Of a DNA stretch of 5,441 nt, positions 1-5,441 are shown in pieces. The DNA comes from Ferruginibacter sp. GTDB taxonomy: Bacteria; Bacteroidota; Bacteroidia; Chitinophagales; Chitinophagaceae. Below the pieces are notes generated by a model, which saw only the letters and a program-made list of their open reading frames with translations, ran no database searches and had not been told where the DNA came from. A program made the translations under genes and the position numbers. How positions within the stretch are numbered: position 1 is the first letter of the stretch; each line of letters begins with the position of its first letter. The stretch covers positions 1 to 5,441 of the forward strand of contig JANYFI010000336.1 in assembly GCA_025362765.1 (NCBI GenBank), given 5' to 3'.

Positions 1-402
1 TTAAGTTTTATTGATAAAACATGGAATCTTTCCAGCCGCATGACCGTTCATGGTGGCGGATCATTCCCGGTGAGTGATAATTTATCTGTATTTACCTCGG
101 CAATTTTTCAGCTGCAGAACAAAGCAACTGAAACCGTTATCGGTGGTGCGCTATCTGCCAATGTAAATGGAGACGATGCTAACCCAACCAGCGTGTATTT
201 AGGTTCCTGGTATCGATTTGGAGATGCGCTTATACCATATATTGGCATCGAAATAAACGGACTTCGTATTGGCGCCAGCTATGATGTAAATACCAGTAGC
301 CTAAAAGCGGCTACTGCCAGCAGAGGTGGATCTGAATTTTCACTGATCTATATTAAAAAAACTGTGTCTAAAAACAAGGGTATCCCCTGTCCTAAATTTT
401 AA
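1..402 (+). CDS. PorP/SprF family type IX secretion system membrane protein (5' truncated)
   Basis: The reading frame is open from base 1 to the TAA at 400-402, giving the last 133 residues; the start lies outside the window. PorP/SprF proteins are about 300-residue outer-membrane proteins tied to the type IX secretion system and gliding motility of Bacteroidota, sometimes paired with PorE- or SprE-like partners. What shows it is the C-terminal signature: a YLGSWYRFGDAL segment followed by a GLRIGASYDVNTSSLK segment, then a GGSEFSLIYI beta strand, and a terminal Cys-Pro-Lys-Phe matching the CPRF-type ending typical of the family. Alternating polar and hydrophobic residues suit outer-membrane beta strands. 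The internal ATG at 40 is an ordinary methionine codon, because family-like sequence continues upstream of it. Which PorP paralogue this is cannot be told, since Bacteroidota carry many, often next to large adhesin genes. The downstream glycosylase gene is convergent, so this gene ends its transcription unit. Confidence 0.88.
   Translation, partial: LSFIDKTWNLSSRMTVHGGGSFPVSDNLSVFTSAIFQLQNKATETVIGGALSANVNGDDANPTSVYLGSWYRFGDALIPYIGIEINGLRIGASYDVNTSSLKAATASRGGSEFSLIYIKKTVSKNKGIPCPKF
370..390 (-). terminator. Probable intrinsic terminator of the glycosylase gene
   Basis: Read on the minus strand, ACAGGGG (390-384), a three-base loop and CCCTTGT (380-374) form a 7-bp stem with one G-U wobble, followed by a run of Ts (374-370). 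It lies just past the glycosylase stop codon and inside the last codons of the opposing PorP gene. On the plus strand the same hairpin has an A-C mismatch (377/387) and is followed only by a loose T-rich stretch, so it should act better leftward. The stem is short, so confidence is modest. Confidence 0.42.
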
Positions 403-416
403 TCTTTATATCCTGT

Positions 417-1025
417 TTAGTTAACCGGTTTTCCGCTTACAAATTTATTGCCTTTTATATAAAACCGGTAAGGCAACAAGGCATCTTCAGCAGCATAGTC
501 TACTCCAATTCTTTTACTTATACCTATGTGCTGTTTACGCAACACATAGTCATCGTCGGTTATATATATTTCATCTCCTTGTAAGTTGCAGCCGGTATTA
601 ACAGTTGAGATTCCCAACGCTTTCGCTAAATTTCCAGGCCCCCTCGTTAAAGAACTATCGCCCGTTTTCTTACCTGTTCTAACCAGCATTATATCCGCCC
701 CTTGTAAAGGTTCCGCCGCCCTTACCAGTATCGCATGCGGTATGCCGCTATCGTTGGTTACTACGTTAAACATCTGGTGCAGCCCATAGCAAATATACAC
801 GTAGCTTATTCCGCCATCGGCATACATTACTTCATTGCGTGCAGTCCGTTTACCCATAGCTGCGTGGGAAGCTTTATCCGTTTGGCCGGCATAGGCTTCT
901 GTTTCTACAATCCTCGCACTAGTTATATGCCCTTCAAAATTTGTGACAATAATTTTGCCCAGTAATTGCTTGGCAATGAGGGTTACATTTGTGCGTTTAT
1001 AAAAATCTATGGCTAACTTCTTCAA
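417..1025 (-). CDS. DNA-3-methyladenine glycosylase (AAG/MPG family)
   Basis: This 202-residue protein belongs to the alkyladenine DNA glycosylase (AAG/MPG) family, which removes alkylated purines such as 3-methyladenine and hypoxanthine in the cytoplasm as the first step of base excision repair. Aligned by eye to human AAG, the catalytic glutamate is Glu43 in the VETEAY motif. The nucleotide-pocket residues Tyr45, His54 and Tyr77, the intercalating Tyr80, Asn87 and Arg102 are all present. The RGPGNLAKALGI motif (128-139) and the GISKRIGV strand near the end are also typical. Length is normal for bacterial members (about 190-210). The start codon is TTG: no ATG lies between the in-frame upstream stop and the family-conserved N-terminus, and TTG places Met-Lys-Lys-Leu directly before the conserved Asp-Phe-Tyr. 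No clear Shine-Dalgarno site is seen. The gene stands alone, convergent with the PorP gene and divergent from the EI24-type gene, and appears intact. Confidence 0.95.
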   Translation of the reverse strand: MKKLAIDFYKRTNVTLIAKQLLGKIIVTNFEGHITSARIVETEAYAGQTDKASHAAMGKRTARNEVMYADGGISYVYICYGLHQMFNVVTNDSGIPHAILVRAAEPLQGADIMLVRTGKKTGDSSLTRGPGNLAKALGISTVNTGCNLQGDEIYITDDDYVLRKQHIGISKRIGVDYAAEDALLPYRFYIKGNKFVSGKPVN

Positions 1026-1045
1026 CTTATCAGTACTTTTAAATA

Positions 1046-1077
1046 CAAATGTAAATAATCCCGCATCTTATAAACAA
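1046..1077 (-). promoter_or_regulatory. Bacteroidota-type promoter of the glycosylase gene
   Basis: On the minus strand TACATTTG (1053-1046) matches the Bacteroidota -7 consensus TAnnTTTG exactly. A TTG (1077-1075), part of TTGTTG, lies 21 bases upstream as a possible -33 element. The -7 box ends 20 bases before the TTG start codon, implying a leader of only about 10-15 bases. No comparably good plus-strand promoter is seen here for the divergent gene at 1106; TACTTTTA at 1034-1041 matches all but the last base and has no evident -33 partner. Confidence 0.5.
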
Positions 1078-1105
1078 CAACCTCATCATCCATGAATTAT
1101 CAAGC

Positions 1106-1870
1106 ATGTTAAAAGATATTATTACTGCCATACAATCCTACATTGAAGCACATCGCTTTATAGTACAACACCGGTTATGGAAATGGATTCTAATACCAGG
1201 TATTTTATATGCCCTGCTTTTTGGCACGGGCATCTATCTGTTCTGGATTAGCAGTGGCCACGCCATTGATACATTCTTTTCGATCACTGGTTTAAAAAAC
1301 TGGATGAATACCATTGCAGGCGGCTGGTTAAAATTTCTATTCATCTTTGGTCAGGTAATTTTGCAGCTGGTGATGCTGCTATTTTATTTTTCATTTTTTA
1401 AATACCTTTTCCTCATTATAGGCTCTCCGCTTTTTGCTTACCTGAGCGAAAAAACAGAAGCCATTATGGAAGAAAGAGATTTTCCTTTCAACTTTCAACA
1501 ATTATTGAAGGATATTGCCCGCGGTATAAAATTAGCCTTCAGAAATGCATTATGGCAAACCGTTTATACTTTATCCATTTTAATATTGTCTTTTATACCG
1601 TTAATAGGATGGTTTACCCCACTGATTGCCCTTATTATTGAATGTTATTACCTCGGTTTTGCCATGCTGGATTACAGTTGTGAAAGAAATAAATTATCCG
1701 CTTCGCAAAGCATTGATTTTATTGGCCGGCATAAAGGCCTTGCCATTGGCAATGGCATTGTTTTTTTTCTGATGCACAGCGTAATTATCGTTGGTTGGAT
1801 TCTTGCACCCAGCTATGCCGTTGTAGCCGCCACTATTAGTTTTTATAAAACAAAGCCCCGTCTGTCATGA
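1106..1870 (+). CDS. EI24 domain / CysZ-like integral membrane protein
   Basis: This 254-residue protein fits the EI24/CysZ membrane family. Family members include the sulfate permease CysZ of proteobacteria; the Bacteroidota members have no established substrate, so sulfate transport here is only a possibility. Hydrophobic segments are visible at about 26-49, 74-108, 148-187 and 211-247, the long ones probably forming helical pairs or re-entrant hairpins as in CysZ. Family hallmarks are the GSPLFAYLSEKTEA stretch (106-119, equivalent to the AP-F--LAEKVE region of CysZ), the LDYSCERNK segment (188-196), and the last helix ending in APSYAVVAATISF (234-246, equivalent to the P-A--GAT end of CysZ). 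The ATG at 1106 puts a short amphipathic N-terminus before the first helix; an ATG at 1092 is out of frame. The stop overlaps the next start in ATGA, so translation of the two is probably coupled. No strong promoter is recognised. Confidence 0.82.
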   Translation: MLKDIITAIQSYIEAHRFIVQHRLWKWILIPGILYALLFGTGIYLFWISSGHAIDTFFSITGLKNWMNTIAGGWLKFLFIFGQVILQLVMLLFYFSFFKYLFLIIGSPLFAYLSEKTEAIMEERDFPFNFQQLLKDIARGIKLAFRNALWQTVYTLSILILSFIPLIGWFTPLIALIIECYYLGFAMLDYSCERNKLSASQSIDFIGRHKGLAIGNGIVFFLMHSVIIVGWILAPSYAVVAATISFYKTKPRLS

Positions 1871-2568
1871 GTTCGATCGTTTATTTAGTTCCTTGCGTGC
1901 TGGATGATTCAGCATTGAATACCATACCACATTACATTATAGATAGTGTAAAAAACTGCCAGGTGATTTTTGCGGAAAACGAACGTACCGCAAGGCGTTT
2001 TTTAAAAAGTATTTGCAAAGAAATTATTATTGACGATTATGAATGGTTTACCATCCATAAAGCAGAGGAAGAACAAAAGAACAGTTTCAGGCAGAAAATA
2101 AAAGAACAAAAAAACATTGCCATCATAAGTGAGGCAGGTTGCCCCGGCATTGCTGATCCCGGCCAGGTGCTGATTGGATTGGCGCAACAATTAAACGTTG
2201 TTGTAAAACCGCTGGTTGGGCCAAGTTCTATCTTACTGGCATTGATGGCAAGCGGCATGAACGGGCAACAGTTTGAGTTTGTAGGTTATTTACCCATCGA
2301 TAACTTTGAAAGAATAAAAACCCTGAAAGAATTAGAGATAACCTCTCACAAAAAAAGGAGTTCAGTAATTTTTATTGAAACCCCGTACCGTAACAATCAG
2401 CTAATTGACACAATAATAAAAACCTGCAAGCCTTCTACCAAAATTTGTATTGCAGCCGAATTAACGGGCCCAAATGAATACGTAAAAACAAAAACCGTAG
2501 CTGAATGGAAAAATGAAAAAACCGACTTTCATAAAAAGCCGGTTATATTTTTATTACTTGCAGAATAA
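1867..2568 (+). CDS. RsmI-like SAM-dependent methyltransferase (tetrapyrrole methylase fold, diverged paralogue)
   Basis: This 233-residue protein has the tetrapyrrole (corrin/porphyrin) methylase fold and is closest in pattern to RsmI, which 2'-O-methylates C1402 of 16S rRNA. Visible motifs are SEAGCPGIADPG (88-99; RsmI has SDAGTPGISDPG), VGPSSILLALMASG (117-130), FEFVGYLP (136-143), FIETPYR (169-175) and AAELTGPNEY (196-205; RsmI ELTK-hE). The N-terminus is unlike RsmI. The TPIGNL-D-T-RA region is replaced by a Pro-Cys-Val-Leu-Asp-Asp stretch (9-14), and the AEDTR motif by AENER (36-40). It is also shorter than E. coli RsmI (about 286 residues), ending soon after the last core strand and so lacking the usual C-terminal extension. 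I therefore call it a paralogue of uncertain substrate and give no gene symbol. It starts within the stop of the EI24-type gene (4-base overlap) and ends 2 bases from the convergent small membrane protein gene. Confidence 0.85.
   Translation: MSSIVYLVPCVLDDSALNTIPHYIIDSVKNCQVIFAENERTARRFLKSICKEIIIDDYEWFTIHKAEEEQKNSFRQKIKEQKNIAIISEAGCPGIADPGQVLIGLAQQLNVVVKPLVGPSSILLALMASGMNGQQFEFVGYLPIDNFERIKTLKELEITSHKKRSSVIFIETPYRNNQLIDTIIKTCKPSTKICIAAELTGPNEYVKTKTVAEWKNEKTDFHKKPVIFLLLAE
2520..2544. terminator. Bidirectional intrinsic terminator inside the methyltransferase 3' end
   Basis: Arms 2520-2529 and 2535-2544 enclose a 5-base loop. On the minus strand the transcript reads AACCGGCTTT, loop TTATG, AAAGTCGGTT: ten pairs with one G-U wobble, followed by TTTTCATTTTT (2519-2509), a good rho-independent terminator for the peptidase/small-protein unit. 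On the plus strand the same arms have one A-C mismatch (2525/2539) and are followed by the T-rich 2543-2555, so it may also end the EI24/methyltransferase unit. It lies wholly within codons of the methyltransferase gene and 27 bases beyond the small-protein stop codon. Confidence 0.72.
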
Positions 2569-2570
2569 TT

Positions 2571-2996
2571 TTACCGTACAATTGGTTTCATGGTAATAAT
2601 TTTATCTACAATAAAAGGACTAAAACCCCGCCAGGGAATTGCTCCTTTGTATTCCTTGTAATGTAAATCAAAATAACTGCCGCTGTTGTTCATTAAAACG
2701 TTGGCAATACTATCATTGGTTACTGAAAATTCAAATTCATAAGACTGAACACCGCCAACACTCTGCGCCCGAAAGCCAGACTGTATAATCTTTCCTTCGT
2801 AGGTTTTAAAAATATTCCCCTTTTTTACCACGTAATTTAGCTCTCCGGATTTTACGCCTTCGCCAAAAACGTAATAGTATTTCCACCAAAAAATAAGTGC
2901 CAGTACCACCACTGCTATAAATATAAACCAACGCATAAATTTTGCAAAGGCACCCGCACTTTTAGGTTCTAATCTTACCGTACCGTTATTCTCCAT
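2571..2996 (-). CDS. Small single-span membrane protein of unknown function
   Basis: From the ATG at 2996 this encodes 141 residues. An in-frame TTG at 3011 would add five residues, but the ATG is preferred because it is the stronger codon and leaves a normal 20-base gap to the peptidase stop. A short N-terminal tail with basic residues (Lys12, Lys19, Arg22) is followed by one hydrophobic helix at about 23-38. The remaining hundred residues are soluble and, by the positive-inside rule, probably periplasmic. Notable stretches are VFGEGVKSGELNYVV (43-57), FKTYEGKIIQSGF (63-75), YEFEFSV (86-92) and LHYKEYKGAIPWRG (111-124). From memory, similar Bacteroidota proteins have been labelled 6-phosphogluconate dehydrogenase in databases; nothing here resembles that enzyme (far too short, no nucleotide-binding motif), so I would not use the name. 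It follows the M28 peptidase gene on the same strand and very likely shares its transcript. Confidence 0.8.
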   Translation of the reverse strand: MENNGTVRLEPKSAGAFAKFMRWFIFIAVVVLALIFWWKYYYVFGEGVKSGELNYVVKKGNIFKTYEGKIIQSGFRAQSVGGVQSYEFEFSVTNDSIANVLMNNSGSYFDLHYKEYKGAIPWRGFSPFIVDKIITMKPIVR

Positions 2997-3016
2997 GTTT
3001 TTTGTTTGCAAGTTAA

Positions 3017-4390
3017 TTATAATCCATATTTATCAACCAAATAAATCAATGCGGCCATATTGAGTGCACCCAGGTGTAATTCCCTTTTACTCACGTTTTC
3101 AAACACATCCGTAGCGGCATGGTGCACATCAAAATAGCGTTGGCTGTCAGGACTCAGGCCAGCTAGCAATGTGCCGATTTTTTTCAATGGCCCCACATCG
3201 GCTCCACTTTCTCCTGCGGCCATATCATACACGCCATAAGGATAAAATAAATTTTTCCATTGCATTACTTTACTCAACTGAGGTTCGTTCATTTCAAGCC
3301 TAAAACCTCTTGGTGTAAATCCACCGTCATCACTTTCCAAACCAAACAAATGTGTTTCTTTATTTTGTTCTGCCAGTTCCAAATATTTTTCGCCGCCACG
3401 TCCGCCGTTTTCTTCATTCATAAACATTACTGCCCGAATTGTTCTTTTGGGATGAATGCCAACTGCTTTGAGGACTCTTAAAACCTCTATACTCTGCATT
3501 ACACCTGCACCATCATCCTGGGCACCTTCCGCCAGATCCCAGCTATCCAAGTGACCGCCCACAGTGATGATTTCTTTTGGAAATTCATTTCCTCTTATTT
3601 CTCCCACCACATTATACGAGATAGTGTCCGCCAGCATAGCGGAGGTGTTGGTAAAAGATGCTTTAACTACCATCTTTAATTTTAATTGCTTACTGAGCCA
3701 TTCCGCATCATTTGTACTGATGGCTACAGCCGGAATTTTGGGAAAAGAATCATTGTAAGCCATTGCACCTGTATGCGGATTGTCGTCTTCGTTACTGGCG
3801 AGAGACCTCACCATGGTGCCTATAGCGCCATAGCTGGCGGCTTTAGATGCACCCTGCCATCTTGAAATACCGCTTTCCCCATAAGCCCTGAACGTTTTAA
3901 TGTAAGTTGGGTTCATGGGGAAATTTAAAAACACTATTTTACCTTTTATCACGGCGGTACCTAATTGATCCAGTTCTTTAAAACTTCTTACTTCGATCAC
4001 TCCTGCCCTGACGCCTTTTTTACCAGTACCCAGTGAATTACCCAGCGAACACAAATGCAATGGGTAAACCGGCTTTCCAGCCACCTGTATAAAGCCCTTT
4101 TCTTTTATTCCCCTCACCCAGTGCGGCACCATGCACGGCTGCAGGTAAACTGTATCAGCACCAGCTTCCATTAGCATTCTTGCTGTTGCTTCCACTGCCT
4201 TTTGTGCCTGCGGCGAACCTGATAAACGTGGACCGATTTTTTTACAAAGAAAGCGCAGATTCTCGTAGGCTTTTCCGTTGATTAATACTTCATCGGCTAT
4301 TTTTTTTATCATAGCAGAATCTTCTGACTGTGCTACACAAAAAAAAGGCAGTAAATAAAAGCAACTTGCCGGAAAAAATTTTTTAAACAT
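3017..4390 (-). CDS. Secreted M28 family metallopeptidase, carboxypeptidase Q-like
   Basis: This 457-residue protein is a di-zinc exopeptidase of family M28, closest in motif pattern to carboxypeptidase Q (PGCP). It should release single residues from peptides outside the cytoplasm. Residues 1-20 form a signal peptide (two lysines, a hydrophobic core, cleavage likely after Val-Ala before Gln21); no proper lipobox is seen. An N-terminal helical region is followed by a protease-associated-like insertion at about 125-245. The catalytic core carries the expected residues: His280 in GGHLDSWD, bridging Asp292 in QDDGAG, base Glu326 and ligand Glu327 in MNEENGG, Asp354 in ESDDGG and His424 in HHAATD. 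These assignments rest on by-eye alignment to human CPQ. The ATG at 4390 fits the signal peptide exactly. The gene is first in a two-gene unit with the small membrane protein 20 bases downstream, and looks complete. Whether it is an aminopeptidase or a carboxypeptidase cannot be read from the motifs. Confidence 0.93.
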   Translation of the reverse strand: MFKKFFPASCFYLLPFFCVAQSEDSAMIKKIADEVLINGKAYENLRFLCKKIGPRLSGSPQAQKAVEATARMLMEAGADTVYLQPCMVPHWVRGIKEKGFIQVAGKPVYPLHLCSLGNSLGTGKKGVRAGVIEVRSFKELDQLGTAVIKGKIVFLNFPMNPTYIKTFRAYGESGISRWQGASKAASYGAIGTMVRSLASNEDDNPHTGAMAYNDSFPKIPAVAISTNDAEWLSKQLKLKMVVKASFTNTSAMLADTISYNVVGEIRGNEFPKEIITVGGHLDSWDLAEGAQDDGAGVMQSIEVLRVLKAVGIHPKRTIRAVMFMNEENGGRGGEKYLELAEQNKETHLFGLESDDGGFTPRGFRLEMNEPQLSKVMQWKNLFYPYGVYDMAAGESGADVGPLKKIGTLLAGLSPDSQRYFDVHHAATDVFENVSKRELHLGALNMAALIYLVDKYGL

Positions 4391-4407
4391 CTGTTTGGTT
4401 TTGTTAA

Positions 4408-4442
4408 CAAACTTACCGATTTAGCTGTTATACTTTCACAAT
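4408..4442 (-). promoter_or_regulatory. Bacteroidota-type promoter of the M28 peptidase unit
   Basis: On the minus strand TAAGTTTG (4415-4408) matches the -7 consensus TAnnTTTG exactly. ATTG (4442-4439) lies 23 bases upstream as a possible -33 element, a somewhat long spacing. The -7 box ends 17 bases before the peptidase ATG, implying a very short leader, much like the glycosylase promoter. Confidence 0.5.
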
Positions 4443-4593
4443 CAGTATTATTTAGGTGAAACTATTTCAACCATGGGGTTACTGAAGATAAAAAAAAGGT
4501 AACCTTCGAATTAACCACAGTTTAGCTAGCTTAAAAATTACGCAATTGGGAAATTGATAATACAATACTACAAGCTTCAACTGGTATGACTAA

Positions 4594-4601
4594 TAAATTT
4601 G
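4594..4601 (+). promoter_or_regulatory. Bacteroidota -7 promoter element upstream of bshA
   Basis: TAAATTTG matches the -7 consensus TAnnTTTG exactly and ends 43 bases before the bshA ATG. No TTG or TTTG is found at the expected distance upstream (about 17-23 bases), so only half of the promoter is supported. The following leader is A-rich with no clear Shine-Dalgarno site. Confidence 0.4.
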
Positions 4602-4644
4602 TAAATTGTGCAGAGTTAAAAAAAAGCTGCTAAAATTATACTGT

Positions 4645-5441
4645 ATGAATATTGCGATTGTATGTTATCCAACTTTTGGTGGTAGCGGTGTACTGGCGAC
4701 AGAACTAGGGAAGGCATTGGCCGATAAAGGTCATAATATCCATTTTATAACTTACCAGCAACCGGTTAGACTAAGTCATTTTCATACAAATATATTTTAC
4801 CATGAAGTAAGGGTTCCTACTTATCCCCTGTTTGATTTCCCCCCCTACGAAACCGCCCTGGCCAGTACAATGGTAGATGTAGTAATCAATAATAACATAC
4901 AGCTGCTGCATGTGCATTATGCTATACCACATGCATCTGCTGCCTATATGGCCAAGCAAATACTTGCAAAGGAAGGTATCCAAATTCCTGTAATCACTAC
5001 TTTACACGGTACAGATATTACGCTGGTTGGCAGGGATAAAACTTATCGCCCGGTAGTGACTTTCTCCATGAATGAAAGTGATATTCTTACAGCAGTATCT
5101 GATAACCTTCGCGAAGAAACCTACCGCAATTTTGCTATTGAAAAAGAAATTGAAGTGATATACAATTTTGTAGATGTAAAGCGCTTTAACCGTAAACCAG
5201 TGGATGCGTTTAAAAAACTAATTGCGCCCAACGGAGAAAAAATAATTGTACATGCCAGTAATTTTCGGAAAGTAAAAAGAGTAAATGATGTAGTAAAAAC
5301 ATTTTTACTGCTGAATGAAAAAATACCCTCAAAATTGCTGTTGCTGGGAGATGGTCCCGAGCGCCCCGCCATTGAAGCCGACGCAAGAAACAGCAATGCC
5401 TGTGATGCCATTAAATTTTTAGGTAAGCAAGAGCAAATGGA
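4645..5441 (+). CDS. bshA: N-acetyl-alpha-D-glucosaminyl L-malate synthase BshA (3' truncated)
   Basis: The frame from ATG 4645 stays open to the window edge, giving 265 codons of a protein usually about 375-385 residues long. BshA is a GT4, GT-B-fold cytoplasmic glycosyltransferase that joins GlcNAc from UDP-GlcNAc to L-malate, the first step of bacillithiol synthesis. The N-terminal domain shows CYPTFGGSGVLATELG (7-22) with the glycine loop, HFITYQQPVRL (33-43), LLHVHYAIPHASAAYMAKQI (87-106) and TTLHGTDITLVG (118-129), all strongly BshA-like. The second domain begins after IEVIYNFVD (169-177), with HASNFRKVKRVNDVV (203-217) and LLLLGDGPER (231-240) for donor binding. The final E-x7-E region is cut off. 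The ATG directly precedes the conserved first strand (Ile-Ala-Ile-Val-Cys-Tyr), which fixes the start. The gene is divergent from the peptidase unit; no other bsh gene is in view. Confidence 0.95.
   Translation, partial: MNIAIVCYPTFGGSGVLATELGKALADKGHNIHFITYQQPVRLSHFHTNIFYHEVRVPTYPLFDFPPYETALASTMVDVVINNNIQLLHVHYAIPHASAAYMAKQILAKEGIQIPVITTLHGTDITLVGRDKTYRPVVTFSMNESDILTAVSDNLREETYRNFAIEKEIEVIYNFVDVKRFNRKPVDAFKKLIAPNGEKIIVHASNFRKVKRVNDVVKTFLLLNEKIPSKLLLLGDGPERPAIEADARNSNACDAIKFLGKQEQM

Larger units (their letters stand above)
4391..4644. other. Divergent intergenic region between peptidase and bshA genes
   Basis: This 254-base AT-rich stretch has no credible gene; the only short plus-strand frame noticed, ATG at 4473, encodes nine residues. 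It holds a leftward promoter near the peptidase start and a rightward -7 box near bshA. Between them are two small inverted repeats. One is GGTGAAA (4455-4461) against TTTC-A-ACC (4465-4472), with a 3-base loop and a bulged A. The other is GGTTAC (4477-4482) against GTAACC (4499-4504), with a 16-base spacer. Neither is followed by a T-run, so they are not obvious terminators. No tRNA or recognised riboswitch was seen. Confidence 0.6.

Noticed and set aside
423..469. Perfect 9-base inverted repeat (ACCGGTTTT / AAAACCGGT) with a 28-base spacer in the glycosylase 3' end
   Set aside because: A 9-base repeat at this spacing is expected about once by chance in a window this size, and neither side has a T-run or other supporting signal.
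586..965. Two overlapping plus-strand open frames opposite the glycosylase gene
   Set aside because: They overlap in different frames across the conserved glycosylase core, so at most one could be real, and neither has family features.
2002..2258. Two minus-strand open frames opposite the methyltransferase gene
   Set aside because: They are antisense shadows of the DPG and GPSS motif region; the cysteine/phenylalanine-rich translation shows no domain.
3260..3758. Two plus-strand open frames opposite the peptidase gene
   Set aside because: They lie antisense to the catalytic core with all metal ligands intact on the minus strand, and have no promoter or start signal.
4473..4502. Nine-codon plus-strand frame (ATG to TAA) that could be a leader peptide for bshA
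   Set aside because: It has no informative residue composition, no start signal, and lies upstream of the predicted bshA -7 box, so it would not be on that transcript.
4839..4845. Run of seven Cs in bshA as a possible slippage or phase-variation site
   Set aside because: The frame is intact on both sides with strong BshA motifs, the run encodes a conserved Pro-Pro, and bshA is not a typical phase-variable gene.
4771..4983. 70-codon minus-strand open frame opposite the bshA N-terminal half
   Set aside because: It is entirely antisense to conserved GT-B domain motifs, with no recognisable domain.
5121..5411. 96-codon minus-strand open frame opposite bshA
   Set aside because: It lies antisense to clearly conserved coding sequence, has a serine/phenylalanine-rich composition typical of such shadows, and no promoter or family motif.
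1..5441. Search for a new defence, mobile or biosynthetic system
   Set aside because: All long coding frames but one small membrane protein belong to recognisable housekeeping or envelope families; there are no transposase, integrase, toxin-antitoxin, CRISPR or attachment-site signals and no obvious foreign composition.

Overview
The window looks like an ordinary chromosomal segment of a Bacteroidota bacterium, probably of the Chitinophagaceae or a close relative; the family-level guess is inference. The evidence is a PorP/SprF-type protein of the type IX secretion system, a bacillithiol-synthesis glycosyltransferase (BshA) of the Bacteroidota type, a secreted M28 peptidase whose signal peptide ends in Ala-Gln, AT-rich coding sequence, the lack of clear Shine-Dalgarno sites, and three exact matches to the Bacteroidota -7 promoter element TAnnTTTG placed upstream of genes.

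Layout. Positions 1-402 (+) hold the C-terminal third or so of a PorP/SprF protein, cut by the window edge. Convergent to it, 14 bases away, is a 3-methyladenine DNA glycosylase gene (417-1025, -) that starts with TTG. After an 80-base divergent promoter region comes a rightward pair: an EI24/CysZ-like membrane protein (1106-1870) overlapping by 4 bases an RsmI-like tetrapyrrole-methylase-fold methyltransferase (1867-2568). Two bases further begins the 3' end of a leftward two-gene unit: a secreted carboxypeptidase Q-like M28 peptidase (3017-4390) followed by a small single-span membrane protein (2571-2996). A 254-base non-coding divergent region (4391-4644) holds back-to-back promoters, and bshA (from 4645, +) runs off the right edge with about 265 codons visible.

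How the parts work together. These are mostly independent housekeeping or envelope functions: gliding/secretion, base excision repair, a possible anion permease or membrane protein, rRNA-type methylation, extracellular peptide turnover and thiol synthesis. The leftward peptidase/small-protein unit is complete within the window, with a promoter near 4408-4442 and a strong terminator-like hairpin at 2520-2544. That hairpin lies inside the coding end of the opposing methyltransferase gene, and a weaker one of similar design lies at the other convergent junction (374-390).

I see no mobile element, CRISPR array, tRNA, rRNA or defence system, and no evidence of a wholly new system. The least understood items are the diverged RsmI paralogue, its coupled membrane protein, and the small membrane protein that follows the peptidase.
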